Origin: Ehretia macrophylla
Taxonomy: Eukaryota > Streptophyta > Magnoliopsida > Boraginales > Ehretiaceae
Length of the DNA stretch: 64,000 nucleotides
Assembly (NCBI GenBank): GCA_037974665.1
Contig: CM075766.1
Span: 44,691,569 to 44,755,568, forward strand
Direction of reading: 5' to 3'
Below the pieces are notes generated by a model. It worked only from the letters and a program-made list of their open reading frames with translations. It did not search any database and was not told where the DNA came from. Positions 35,965-48,329 of this stretch are shown piece by piece (position 1 is the stretch's first letter; each line of letters begins with the position of its first letter). A program made the translations under genes and the position numbers.

Positions 35965-37901
35965 GGCTTAAATTGAGCTCGGCTATGGCTTGCAACCCAG
36001 ACTGGATACTTGGTTCGGATACTTCTTCCACATGAACCAAGGCAGGTCGGCTTTCGCCCAAGGCCAACATGGATAGGGCGTCAGCCTTCATATTTTCCTC
36101 CCTCGGAATTTGTTGTATCGTGAACCTTTTGAGCCCTGAGGTCAAATCCTTGACTCTGTTGAGGTAGGCCAGCATAGTATTGTCCTTGGGTTCGAACTCT
36201 CCCGATATCTGACTAGAAACCAATTGAGAGTCGGTGCTCAGGTCGACTGTCTGTGCCTCGAGCTAAGCTGCAATTTTCAGGCCCGCAATCACTGCTTCGT
36301 ACTCAGCTTCATTGTTGGACGCCGAAAAGGTGAACTTAAGGGAGTATTGGTGCTCATGCCGAGTTGGGTCGAGGATGACCACCCTAGCTCCGCTTCCAGA
36401 CTTCCCTGAGGCCCCATCCACATGGACCTTCCACACATCCTCCGAGTCATACTCGGCTCGGCCAGTGCATTCCACCACAAAGTCCGTGATAGCTTGGGCT
36501 TTGATGGCTGTTCTGGACTGGTAGGTGATGTCAAATTGACTCAGCTCAACTGCCCATTTCAGCAGCCTGCCCGACACCTCCGGCTTGTGCATGATGGACT
36601 TGAGTGGGGCATCCGTCATGACCTTAATTGGATGAGCATCAAAGTATGGCTTCAACTTTCATGCAGCCGTGATGAGCGCGAGGGTGAGTTTTTCCAAGGA
36701 TGAGTACCTCACCTCGGCCCTTTGCAAGGTTTTACTGACATAATAGACCAACTTCTGCTCCTTCCCTTCTTCACGGACCAGTGCCGCCGCCACTGTTGTC
36801 CCTGAACATGCTAAGTATAGTACCGGCTCCTCCTCCACCTCAGGTCGGGATAGCAGGGGTGGCGAAGCTAGATACCTTTTTAGTTCTTGGAAGGCGTTCT
36901 GGCATTCCGTAGCCCATTCGAAATTCTTAGGATTTCTCAATATTTTGAACAGAGGTGCGCACTTGTCGGCCGACCTGGACATGAATCTGTTCAACGCCGC
37001 AACTTTGCCCGTAAGCACCTGGACGTCTTTCATGCAGGTCGGCGGTGCTAGGTCAAGTATCGCCTGAACCTTCTCTGGGTTGGCTTCTATTCCACGGGTT
37101 GTGACCATGAAGCCCAGAAACTTTCCTGCCTCGATGCCGAATGCGCACTTTTTTGGGTTCAGTTTGATCCCAAAGTGTTCCATTACGGCGAAGGCTTCAG
37201 CCAGGTCGGCTATATGGTCTTCCACCCTTCTACTCTTGACCAACATGTCATCTACATAGATCTTCATATTCCGGCTGATCTGATTTTTGAAAGCCTTGTT
37301 CACCATCTGAGTGTAGGTAGCTTCAGCATTCTTGAGGCCAAAAGGCATGACTTCATAGTAGTAGAGACCTTTTATCGAAGGTGAAGGTAGTATTCTCTTT
37401 GTCTCTAGGCGCCATCTTGATCTAGTTATAGCCTTTGAAGGCATCCATAAAAGAGAGTAGCTCGAACCTGGATGTGGCATCTACCATTTGATCAATCCGG
37501 GGTAGGGGAAAACAGTCTTTAGGGCAGGCTTTATTGAGGTCGGTGAAGTCAATACATAGTCTTTATCCACCTGAGGACTTGGTCACCAGCACCACGTTGG
37601 ATAACCAGGTTGGGTATTGGGTTTCCTTTATGTGGCCGGCATCCACCAACTTGTCTACTTCTTCTGCTATGATTTGTTGCTTATCATAATGGAAGTGTCT
37701 ATGCTTCTGCTTTACCGGATAGTGATTTGGGTTGGCATTCAGGTGATGTTCAATCACTCCCGAGTCAATACCTATCATGTCAAAGGCAGACCATGCAAAT
37801 ATATGTTCATTTTTCAGAAGAAATTGGCATATACCTTTCTTGAGGTTGTCAGAGAGTTCACTCCTAATCTTCGCTCTCTTTGTTTCATCGGAGAGTTCCA
37901 C
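35965..37901 (-). pseudogene. Tat element B reverse transcriptase and RNase H (minus strand)
   Basis: RT from about 37901: HIKETQYPTWLSNVVLVTKSSGG, a frameshift near 37563 and again near 37370, then YYYEVMPFGLKNAEATY and IYVDDMLVKSR (about 37250). RNase H: VDGASGKSGSG near 36420, SNNEAEYEAVIAG, then 36223-35921 with QIPREENMKADALS. The order and motifs match element A. Confidence 0.92.
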
Positions 37902-37976
37902 CCCTTGAAGGTTTTCAGCTGGGCTTCTTCTCTTGGCATCCCTCTTTTCCTCGGGTAAATATGGTCCCCATCCAAC

Positions 37977-39974
37977 CTAATATTTGGGGTGGAGGGAGTT
38001 TTCATAACATTCCCGAGCTGAGAGCTGGGCTCCGCGGATGGTGGCCGTGCCGACCGGGGTCGGGAATTTCAGGGCCTGGTGATAATTTGAAGGGACGGTC
38101 CTGAAATGGTTGAGTGCTACCCGACCTAAGATCACATTGTAAGTGAAGTTGCAATCCATCACAATGAAGTTGGTTTGCATCGAAACCCGCTTCTCTCCAT
38201 CTTCCAGCTTCAGCAGGAGGTTGATGACCCCCTCAGCTCGGTGGGCTTGTCCGGTGAAAGCAGCTAAAGTACCCTTCAACGGCCTGAGTCGGCTCCTGTC
38301 CAACCCCATTTGCTCAAATGCTTTCAAGAATAGGACTTCTGCCGAGCTCCCAGTGTCCACCATCAGCCTCTTCACGGTGAAGTTGACTATTTCAGCGTTG
38401 ATTACTGGTGGGTCATCATGGGGAAATATCATCCCCTCCAAGTCTTCTGAGGAGAAGGTGAGCTTATCCATCTCCGCGACCGGACTCCGCGCTGGTCCCT
38501 ATCCCCACCCAGCCCGAACATCACCCTCCCTGCCAGCTGAGGTCTCCCCACCCAACGTCAATCCTCCTGCGATGGTCTCAATCACAGCCAAACGTCCGCC
38601 CCCATCCTGGCGCCTGGGTAGACTTCTCTCCCTATCTCTCTGATCGTGATTCCGAGTCGGCTGTTGATCTACATATATCCGAAGGTGACCTCAGGCTATC
38701 AGGGCTTCGATCTCCTGTTTCAAGTCTTTGCACTCCTCGATGGTATGGCCGTAGTCCATATGGTAGCGGCAATACTTGGTTCTATTGCGCTTCTCAGGTC
38801 GTCCTTTCATCCTTGGAGTTGGAGGCAGATGGTTCTGATGCTGGATCTCCATTAGGATCTGCTCCCTTGTGGTGTTAAGGGGAGTGAACATAGTGAACCG
38901 GGGTTCTGCTTCGGCTGATGAAGCTGCTTACCTCTGTCATTTGGACTTTACCCCCAGGTTGGGCGCGGGAGGTCTCTCCCTTCTTGCCGGTTTTCTTCTC
39001 CTTGTCATCATCCCGCTTTGCCTGATGGATTTCTTCTGAGTGTATGTACCATTCTGCTCGTACCATCAGCTCAGTTACGGTATCCACGGGGTCAATGGCC
39101 AAGGAAGATGTAAAGGGGTCCAACCTGAGCCCACTCTGGTAATCCATCAATGCCATGGAGTCCTCCAGGTTGGGGATTCTGAGGGACTCTTCATTGAATC
39201 TAGTTAAGTAAGCCCTCAAATTTTTCTCTCTATGTTGCTTCACTAACAGCAACGTCGAAGTGTGGCGGGTTGCGCGTCGGTTTCCCTCGAAGCGGGACAG
39301 GAAAGCCTCAGCCAGCTGATGAAAACTTGCAATAGAGCCGGGATGAAGTTTTTAGAACCAGTCCAAGGCATTGCCAACCAAGGTAGTCGGGAATGTCTTC
39401 GTCTTCATGAGGTCGAACATATCATGCAGAGTCATGTGGTGGTCAAAGTTGAGCAAGTGGCTGGCTGGGTCGCCGTCCCTATTATAAACTGCCAGGTTGG
39501 GCATCCGATTGCCGGTGGGTAGTGGTGTGGCCAGTACCTCGGGTGAGAGTGGGCTTACACTGAGCTGGTTAATGACCTTGGCTATGGCAGTCGCGGTCTT
39601 GGCCTGCTCGGGGTCGGCATGGGCCGCCCTTTTGCCTTTCACCTCCACAGGTTCGTCCCGGGGCTGGAATGCGGAATTGTAGACAAGCGGGCCACGGCGT
39701 AGCTGCTTGCGGAACTGGGTGTTCCGCAGTTAACCGGGCTACCTGCTCCTTTAGTTCCTCAAACATTCCGAGCATCATCCTCATCTCTGGTAATAGGCTA
39801 GAGTTGGGGTCTCCATCTATCATGGGGTTGGTTTGGGTGGCTAAGTGTATACGTTGACTCGTTCCAACGTTGGCTTATGTTGGGTTTTGGCTAAACACCT
39901 GCGTGGTTTCGAGGTCCCTATCCGAGTTGGGCGAATCCTCTACCGGTGCACTGTGGCTTCTAGTTTGTACCATG
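37977..39974 (-). pseudogene. Tat element B gag and protease (minus strand)
   Basis: The gag ATG lies at about 39974 (MVQTRSHSAP). A stop falls near 39875, and about 44 bp present in A are missing near 39652, shifting the frame. The core resumes at 39648 (MPNLAVYNRDGDPASHLLNFD) and 39252 (LEDSMALMDYQSGL). Knuckle CRYHMDYGH at 38700-38770. Protease 38471-37977 is open and keeps the active site VDTGSSAEVLF (near 38355) and VILGRVALNHF, unlike A, which has a stop there. Confidence 0.9.
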
Positions 39975-40024
39975 ATGGTTTCTCAATGAGTGGTGAGAAG
40001 AGTGATAGAAAGAACTCTTTCCCA

Positions 40025-40039
40025 CAGACGGCGCCAAAC
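40025..40039 (-). other. Primer-binding site of Tat element B
   Basis: Identical to the site in element A (plus CAGACGGCGCCAAAC; minus strand GTTTGGCGCCGTCTG), next to the transcriptional 5' LTR. tRNA-Asp-like. Confidence 0.75.
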
Positions 40040-40514
40040 TGTCAAGGTCGGAACCTCGACGTTGAGGTTGAAAAGCTACTACTACCGAGCTGGATTTCTG
40101 GGTCGGCTCCTCGACCTAGATTTTTGGGTCGGCTACCTGACCTGCACAAGAAAAAAGAATGAAAAGGCGGGGTGACGACTCAAATTTTTCCCTCGGGCGT
40201 GCGAATGATTAGCATGTCCGAGCTGGCGAAGTAGTTAAGTGCATTTAATGAGCAGTTACCTTTGAAATGAAGGGATGGAGCTCTATTTATACTAAATTCG
40301 GACCTAACAGCATTTAATGCGGTGCAGCTTTATGTCCCATCAAGACTTTATGTCCTATCAGGGTAGCTGGTACTGAGGTCGGGGTTTTCTTGGGTCAGGT
40401 AAGGTCGGATCAGCATCCAGGTTCGGTATTAGCTGCATATGCTAGGCTTGGCTCAGATTATCCCACTTCAGCTCGGTGTGAGTCTCTTATCTCAGCTCGG
40501 GATCCCCCTTGTCA
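40040..40514 (-). repeat. Tat element B, transcriptional 5' LTR (475 bp)
   Basis: Plus-strand TGTCAAGGTCGG to CCCTTGTCA. Minus-strand TATA box at 40285-40291 (plus ATTTATA). Followed by ATGAT (40515-40519) and the last 38 bases of U1 before copia copy 2. Confidence 0.94.
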
Positions 40515-40557
40515 ATGATAAATAAAGTATTTTTGCTAGTGGCCCATAAAGGGAAAT
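40515..40557. repeat. Segmental repeat U1, last part
   Basis: ATGATAAATAAAGTATTTTT and following bases match U2 at 52312-52349. Its last five bases, GAAAT (40553-40557), are the left target-site duplication of copia copy 2. Confidence 0.92.
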
Positions 40558-40861
40558 TGTTAGACTTTGGACATATTGCATCAAGTTGGGGTGGCCTAAT
40601 TATATGACCCAAATAGTAAAGGCCCACTATTCTATATAAAAGGGAAAAAACTTAAAACAGTAACAGACGTTCTATAGGTTTTAGTCTCCAACAAACAAAG
40701 CAAACTCTCTCTACACTCTAGGCTTTTAGGTTGTGGCAAATTAGTAGGTAGTCTTGTACTACACGCTACCACTCTTTGCTAGTGCAGTGGAACAAACCAG
40801 ATCGTTAATTACTCACTTCCGCATTTCAAGGTATGTGTGAATATTTCACTCTGAATCAACA
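40558..40861 (+). repeat. copia 5' LTR, copy 2 (304 bp)
   Basis: TGTTAGACTTTGG to CTGAATCAACA, TATA box TATATAAAA at about 40633. By eye it differs from the 3' LTR at about 28-30 of 304 positions. Most differences are A/T here against G/C there, a pattern expected from deamination of methylated C. Confidence 0.94.
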
Positions 40862-40862
40862 T

Positions 40863-40875
40863 TGGTATCAGAACC
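40863..40875 (+). other. Primer-binding site of copia copy 2 (tRNA-iMet)
   Basis: TGGTATCAGAACC starts one base after the LTR; it is the initiator-Met complement (TGGTATCAGAGC...) with one mismatch. Confidence 0.85.
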
Positions 40876-42065
40876 TTAATGTTGTTCTCTATACAATATT
40901 TAATTATATGCAATAGAATCCTTATTTTTCAGTTTTTCATGGTTTTTTTTGGCAGATTAATTATAGAATAACGTTTCTGTGAAGTATCTCATATGGGGAT
41001 AAAATTAACACTTCTAGAAAGCTCTTGTTTTAAGGGTTCTAACACAATTGATTTCATATTTTTCTGCTAAGTGTAGAATTAATTATGAATTTTTGAAGTT
41101 AGAAAAAGTTCTGCCTTTTAATTGTGTTACTGTTCATAATCAGATTTGTGCATATAATTAGCATTGGTAGAAACTACGTGTTTCAAGGATTCTAATGGCA
41201 TAAATTTCATAATTTTTGGATGTCGTATGTATTTATTATGAATTTTTTAATCCTTTCAATGCGTACTGTTTTGTACGATGTTTGCTTGTCTTTTTTCGTG
41301 CTTCTGCTGCATCAAATAGTTGAGAAACCCTAGGGCCAATCCTGTAGTGACACATGGCAGAGAGGGATTAATTTTTGATTTTGTTTTTAATTTTAAAATG
41401 AGTTTTAAATATTCTTTTACCATAAAATTAAAAATAAAAAAAGGGATTTTTTGACTACCACTACAGTGGCGCCACATGGCAGCCACGTGGCCACCACGTG
41501 GGGCTACCAGCGCCACATAGAGCCGGCGGACCACCAGACGGAGGAAAAAAAAAAGGGGTATTTTATATTAGTTATAAAATATTATTTTACCCCTCATATC
41601 TTTGTGATATTTTCAGTTTTGATCCTATGCACACAAAACTTTGTCTTATTTGTGTTTTTGGCCCTATGTCACTTGTTTTAAGCCATATATCTTAGTGATA
41701 TGCTTAATTAGGCTCTCACTTTCACCTCTAGAATATGAAACTTCAATTAAATCAAATTAAGATTTGGAAATTATGGTATTTCCCACATAATGTCTCAATC
41801 TAAGTGATATACGTTGTAAAATTACATTTCTAGGCATGATATTTTTTGGGTAAAATTTCATTTTTGAGTAGAGCCAAGGAACTTGGAATTTTATGACTCA
41901 AAGCCATGAAGTTTTAGTAATTTCATTATGATACATAAAATTTGTGTAATTTTATTTATTGTTTTGTACAACATTAAAAATGTTGTGTGCATCAGCTCTT
42001 TTTTTTTATTTCATCTAGACAAGTTTTGTTTCTTTTTTTACTTTCAGGACTTGTGTAGTTGACTG
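40876..42065 (+). other. copia copy 2 untranslated leader
   Basis: About 1.2 kb, AT-rich, no gene. It contains a short GC-richer block near 41460-41530 with repeated GCCACATGG/CCACGTGG words and an A/G run at 41545-41556. Confidence 0.6.
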
Positions 42066-42071
42066 GTGAGA

Positions 42072-42626
42072 ATGAGTAACACTGAGAGGAGAGAGATGAG
42101 GGCTCTAGCTATTAAATTTGGTCCCGACACTAGACCTAGGCGACGTGAACTTAAACGATATATGAGCCTACGTTGGTCGGATGATAAATCCTTTCGTGAT
42201 AATATGAACACACTGTTAGATGGCATTATCCATTTACATGAACAACTAGCTTTTTTTCCGCCTAGAACAAGAGAAGAAGTAGAAGGCTTACTTAATTTCC
42301 TGCCAAACTTGTATGATCTCGTAAAGCACAAGATAACTCAATCTGAAGATATGTGCTTCGATTTTGCTTTATGCGAAGTAGAGTTATTTGAGAAACAATG
42401 TGTGCTCCAAGGTTTTAGACGATCAGCCATGCTGTTTCTTTCTTCCAACATGAAAAAAAGCTAAAGGTGACACGCATGAGAATGGCTTCAGTTTAATAAA
42501 GTGGCTAAGGACAAAATTAAGGATCTACAGATAACAACTGAATCAGATGCTTTAAATTATGATCGATCAGATTCAGAATTCTTATGGCAAGAGATAGTGC
42601 GTACAGGACGTAGAAAGCATGATTAG
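42072..42626 (+). pseudogene. ORF of unknown function between leader and gag (copia copy 2)
   Basis: The ATG at 42072 (an in-frame earlier ATG lies at 42066) opens a frame to 42464. The same frame is open again from 42480 to the TAG at 42626 (EWLQFNKVAKD to TGRRKHD). The stretch between reads in another frame, so two compensating frameshifts near 42440 and 42478 would explain a single protein of roughly 180 residues. It is charged and helix-prone, with a basic start (RRELKRYMSLRW) and no zinc finger, protease or membrane segment. I recognise no family. It is separated from gag by about 430 bases with stops. A partial host capture or an element-specific accessory protein are both possible. Confidence 0.45.
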
Positions 42627-43058
42627 TTTATACTTTCTACGAAATACCTTCTTTAAATTTGTGTTTTGAATACTCTTGCATAGCATTTCATTGGTGAATT
42701 TTTACCACATGTTTTTCTTTGGATATTATTGAATAAACAATATGTCTATTCTCTTTTCAATAATATATGAAATGCCTAATTCTAGTGGGAGTTCTATGGT
42801 AGACTGTGTGATTGCCACATGGAGCTATTTCCTAACATTATGAATTTTAGTGATTCATTTTAGGAAATGTTATTTTGTTGGAATAAGTTTAGTTGTATCT
42901 CTTAGACACTTGTATTACAGATGATGGCAAATTGTACTACAATGCGCTGATTTTGTATCTTGTTTCTACTAGTTACACTCTAACACTTAATCCAACAAGA
43001 TTATTAGAAACCAGTATGTGCCTAATATCTCTTACAAACGTCTATGTAGAGTACCCTA

Positions 43059-43906
43059 ATGGCATCAAAATCGATAATCGCTAACCTAAACAATGGTGAC
43101 AAACTAAACGGGGACAATTACGATGTGTGGCATCGTAAAGTCCAACACATACTTGAGGAACAGGAAGTCCATGAAACACTTAACCATGTAATGGAAGAAG
43201 TTGAGCAGGGTAATAGTGCCCAACATCGTAGGGATGCTGAAGCTTACCAGGTTTGGAAACGAAAAAATTTCATCGTTCGCATTACGTTGCTGAGCACAAT
43301 GCATGATGACCTGATAGTTGAGTTTGAAGTGTTCCCGACAGCTTTAGACATGTGGACAACCTTGAAAGAGAAGTTTGGTGGAACTTTCGTCTCAAGACTG
43401 CGCTGGCTCACCATCAAGTTTGACACCTACAAGAAGAAGCCTAATGTGAGCATGAGGCAACACATCGGGGACATGTCAAACATGATCAGAGAGTTAAAGG
43501 CAGCAGGCCACATACTCACTGATGAGCAGCAAGTGCAAGCTGTTATACGATCTCTTCCAGCCAGTTAGGAGCATATGATTGTCAACATGACGCACAACGA
43601 GAGTGTGAAACACTTGAAGACATTGCGCGTCATCTGGAGCTAGAAGATAAGCGCCTCTTGACAATCAAGACCACTGGACAAGCCTATATGGCTGAATCTA
43701 GCAAGCGTGGAACATCTGGGTCAAAACGCAAAATAGGAAAACAATCTGGCAGGAAGGGAAAAAAAGATGGTAAGTCGGAAGACAAGAACAAGAAATAGAA
43801 GAAGAAAGGCAAGAGCAATGGCAAAAGGAACATTGCAAAAGTTAAGTGCTACAATTTCCAAAATAAGGGTCATTACGCTTGGGATTGCCTAAAACCCAAG
43901 ACCCAG
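43059..43906 (+). pseudogene. copia gag (copy 2)
   Basis: The ATG at 43059 (MASKSIIANLNNGDKLNGD) gives 169 codons through the UBN2-like core (VWHRKVQHILEEQ, LWKxKN-like WKRKNFI, TLKEKFGGTF, DMSNMIRELKAAGH) to TAG at 43566, where copy 1 still has Trp. A one-base loss near 43610 shifts the next part. The zinc knuckle at 43847-43888 reads C-Y-N-F-x4-H-x4-C, lacking the second Cys, as in copy 1. Gag forms the particle; the knuckle binds RNA. Confidence 0.9.
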
Positions 43907-46900
43907 GTAATGTGTTTTACCAAAACTTCTTCTAAAGCATATGTTTCTACTTGTGCGCCATTGACTGAATCTTTTCCTTTGTGGACTATTGACTCAGCAG
44001 CGACGGACCACATAGTTAGAGACAAAGAAGCATATATGGAGTACCGACGTATCCCGGCTAGGTCTCGGTGGATATATGTTGGCAATAATGCAAAGGTTGA
44101 AGTCAAGGGCATTGACACTTGCAAACTTTAGTTGTATGGCAGCAAAACCCTCCTACTCTACGATGTCCTTCATGCCCCAGACTTTAGACGAAATTTGGTT
44201 TTCGCATTGGTTCTTTTACTCTTGGGTTTTACTATAATCATGACTGGTGTCATAGTTGAACTTCTTTTAAATTCTATTTCTTATGGGTACGGCTTTCTTT
44301 ATGATGGATTCCTAGTGTTGGATGTTGAACATGTCAGTTATGTTTCAAATAATGAATGTTCATCGTTTAATACATCTTCTAGCACTATGGATGTAGATGT
44401 GAATGTATGGCATAACAGGTTAGGGCATATTGGCCAAGATCGCATGAATAGATTGGCCAAGGAAGACCTTTTAGGGCCATTAACAAAGGTCAATTTGCCT
44501 GTTTGTGAAAAATGCCTTGTTGAAAAATCCATTAGAAAATCGTTTGGTAAAGGCTTGAGGGCCAATTTCCCATTGCAATTAATTCATTCTAATATATATG
44601 GTCCAATGATTATTAGGGCAAGTCATGGGGTCTTCTATTTCATCACCTTCATAGATGATTTTACACGTTATGGGCATGTCTATCTAATGTCCCATAAGTC
44701 TGATGTGTTAGACTATTTTAAAAGGTATGTGGCCTACGTGAAAAATTAACTAAATGCAAAAGTGAAGTCATTACGTATCGACCGTGGTCGAGAATACCTT
44801 TCTGATCATTTCAAAAACATTTGTGATGAAAAAGGTATAGCTCGACAGCTCACTATTCTTGGAACACCGCAACAAAATGGTGTAGCGGAAAGAAGGAATA
44901 AAACCTTACTTGACATGGTTAGGTCTATGATGGCTCAAGCAAGTCTTCCGATTTCGTATTGGCGTGACGCCTTATTAACAGCCACGTATGTACTTAATCG
45001 TGTGCCCACAAAGTCTGTGAGTAAGACTCCCTACGAATTGTGGACGGCTAGGCGACCTAACCTAAACAATTTACTCCCTTGGAGGGCAGCTGCTTATGTT
45101 CATAATAATTCCTATATGCATGGCAAATTGGGACCGAGAGGAAAAAAATGCATTTTCATTCGGTATTCTAAACACTCCAAATGATATGTTTGGAGAACAA
45201 GCAGATGGGAGTTTATCTGAGATAGAATCACGAGACGCAACATTCTTAGAGACAAAATTCCCGTATAGGGGCAAAGTTGATCGAAATGTACAGCTAATCG
45301 AGTTGGACAATTCGGACGTTCCTAGTACCTCTACACCTGCAAGCAGGCTAGATGTAGTGCTTCTGTTCCCTGATCCAAGTGGGAGAGAAATACCGGTTAC
45401 TCATTTTGAGTCCAAATCAGTTTCAGACCCGGTTGATGGATCGAGTGCACTACAGACTCCTGTAAGGAAAAGCAGCCGTAAGAGTGTTCCTCGTCGACAT
45501 TTTGAGGTTAAAGGGGAATCTCTTATGGTTACAGAGCAAGATGATGAGAAGCCCAAGAATGTATCTGAAGCACTCTCATCTTTGGCGCATGATAGTTGGA
45601 TTAAAGCAATGGAAGAAGAAATGGATTCCATGAAGAAAAACCAAGTGTGGTCTTTGGTTGATCTTCCGCCTAATAAAAGAGCTATTGGGAACAAGTGGAT
45701 TCTCAAGATCAAGTGAAAGGCAGATGGATCCATTGAGTGATATAAAGCTCGCCTTGTGGCTAAGGGATATTCCTAGTTGGAAGGTATAGATTATGAGGAA
45801 ACCTTCTCTCTGGTAGTTAGGTTTGCCTCAATTCGATTGATTCTGGTCATTGTCGCTCATCTAGATCTTGAATTACATCAAATGGATGTAAAAACGGCAT
45901 TTCTCAATGGAGAATTGAATGAAGAGATTTATATGCAACAACCAGTAGGTTTTGTAAAATAAGGTCAGGAGAACAAGGTGTGCAAACTTCAACGATCTAT
46001 CTACGGGTTGAAGCAATCATCCAAACAGTGGTATCTAAGGTTCCATAGAGAAATCATTTCATATGGTTTTGAAATGGTTCAAGAAGACCACTGTGTATAT
46101 GTCAAAAGGTCTCAAAATAGATATGTGATTCTATCTTTGTATGTTGACGACATCTTGTTGGCTGGAAGCAACAAGGAGTATCTCATCACTATTAAGAAGT
46201 GGTTATCATCAACTTTTGAGATGAAAGATATGGGAGAAACAGCATATGTGCTGGGAGTCAAGATCCAAAGGGATCGGACCAAAAGGCTTATTGCTTTATC
46301 ACAGAAGTCATATATAAAAAAGGTGCTTGAACGATTCAGAATGCAAGAATCCAAACCCATAGATACTCCTATAGAGAAAGGTGAAAGCCTAAACCGAGGG
46401 ATGTGTCCCGAAACCCCAGAAGAAATAGACGAGATGAATGATGTTCCTTATGTTGCTGCTGTGGGCAGCCTAATGTATGCCATGTTATGTACAAGGCCAG
46501 ACATCTGTTTTGCCGTTGGATTGGTGAGCCGTTACCAATCCAATTCAGGACGAATCCATTGGAGTGCAGTCAAGAGGATCATGCGATATTTGAAAGGCAC
46601 CGTGGATTATTGCCTATGCTATCAATGAGGTGATCTAAATCTTAAGGGTTTTTCCGACGCTGACTCGGGTGGTGACCCGGACGAGCATAAATCTACCTCC
46701 GGATATACCTTATTGCTGAATGACGAGGCCATTTCATGGGCAAGCAAGAAACAGACGTGCATAGCGCTATCCACCATGGAAGCTGAGTTTGTGGCTTGTT
46801 CAACGGCTGTACAAGAAGCTATGTGGCTTAAAAGGTTTATATCAGATTTTGGAGTGGTCACAAATGCTGGAAAACCTGTGACAATCTTTTGTGATAGTCA

Positions 46901-47114
46901 AGCAACCATTGCCTACACCAAGGATCCGAAATATCATGGCAAGACTAAACACATAGACATTAAGTATAATTTTGTAAGAGATATGGTGATGAAAAAAGAT
47001 GTAATCATAGAACATATTTCTACGCACGAGATGGTAGTCGACCCTCTCACCAAACCCATTCCTAGAGATATTTACTTGTCTCGTGTAAAAGCTCTAGGCT
47101 TGCGTAGACCTTGA
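43907..47114 (+). pseudogene. copia pol: protease, integrase, RT, RNase H (copy 2)
   Basis: Protease: WTIDSAATDHI at about 43982. Integrase: WHNRLGHIG and CEKCLVEKS (44400-44530), core [34 protein letters not shown] (44870), then [12 protein letters not shown]: from 45730 (one in-frame stop replacing a Trp or Gln), KTAFLNGEL, YGLKQSSKQWY and YVDDILLAGS (about 46142), open from 45978 to 46628. RNase H: about 46650-47090 with STMEAEF and FCDSQAT. Interruptions at 44129, 44747, 45184, 45714, 45774, 45960 and 46626. Confidence 0.94.
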
Positions 47115-48329
47115 TATATATGTTCATGTGTTGAGATTTGATTATCCTTTTGATCTCATACATTTATATATTTCTGATGTCTTATTGATGAATGAAATAT
47201 ATTTGTACACTTGAGATGTGTTGGTTTTTGTGATCTATGTATATAAGATACTATGTATGAGTACAGTAGCACATACTGTTGGCATCAAAAGTATGTCGAC
47301 AGGTTAGAAGGGTTGGCTCTCCCACATGAGCAACCGCCTCTGACGCAGTGGGAGCGTGCAGAGATGAGACAGAATAAGTTGGTTAGTGTTCGTCAGAAAT
47401 ACTATACTCATTCAAGCGTCGCCTTGAATATTGTCGAGGATTAGTTCTAACGATAATCACCAAGATGAGACCTCTTATTGCATATGTTGCAATTTAAGAT
47501 TGATATATGGTCGGTATGGATACCCACGATCCATATGTAACCTGTCATTAACCAAATGTGAAACATCGGTTATTGTGTGTATTAGGTACGAGGATTCAAG
47601 TCGGTTACTAAGTGATAACTAGACCAAAATCTGTACGGTGTTTGGGTAAAGTTATGACGTACGCCCTATTTTGAAGAACGTCACACCGTAACTCACGTAT
47701 CATACCGTGAGTATTATAGCGACTACATAAGGGAGTTGATGAATGTATCCCTGCTTCATCACTGTGTGAGCCCTTGAAGCTTCGAAGGCTTCTCTGGTGT
47801 GTCCTTAGTGACCTACATCCATATTCTAATAATTCAAGGTCAATGTTAGCTACTTTGGTATGTTGCCTAAGGATCACAATATATTAGGTCACACGGAACA
47901 TGTCCAGGAAAACAATTGACTTGACTTAGAGGAATATTGGATGAAGGGAAGACTGTTTGCCTCGAGCGCTATGTATATTCATTGGTCGACCAGTTATACA
48001 ATCTCGATGATTGAACGATCTTAGTGATTGCATATAACTATGAATATATGCTTGAGATTTTAGTCGTTAAACATGGCCTAGGAGAGATTGGGCATGTATT
48101 GACGGATGTGAACTTAATTAGTCTAGGGAACAGCGAGACTCTATCTTTCTTTGCAGGAAGTGGCTCCCGTGTTATCCCTAACAGGTACACGATTTTAGAG
48201 CCTCCACTTTGTGCGAGCTCGCGAGTCGCATGACCTATATGCCAGTATGACTTAGGAGTATTTTGGAATTAGTTTCCAAGAGAGATATCATGGGATACGT
48301 TCACATCCTACCTTGTGTGAGTGGGAGAT
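47115..48329 (+). other. copia 3' spacer (copy 2)
   Basis: 1.2 kb, collinear with 4155-5332. Holds the conserved 63-codon ORF 47253-47444 and no known domain. A purine-rich GTGAGTGGGAGA adjoins the LTR (likely polypurine tract). Confidence 0.65.

Larger units (their letters stand above)
30650..40514 (-). mobile_element. Ty3/gypsy Tat-lineage element B (9.87 kb)
   Basis: LTRs at 30650-31125 and 40040-40514, target-site duplication ATGAT (30645-30649, 40515-40519), empty site in U2 at about 52311. Gag-pol is on the minus strand, and the additional gene with its own promoter is on the plus strand between pol and the left LTR. Structurally complete, but gag, pol and the extra ORF carry stops and frameshifts. 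It is uninterrupted by other elements and serves as the reference for element A. Confidence 0.95.
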
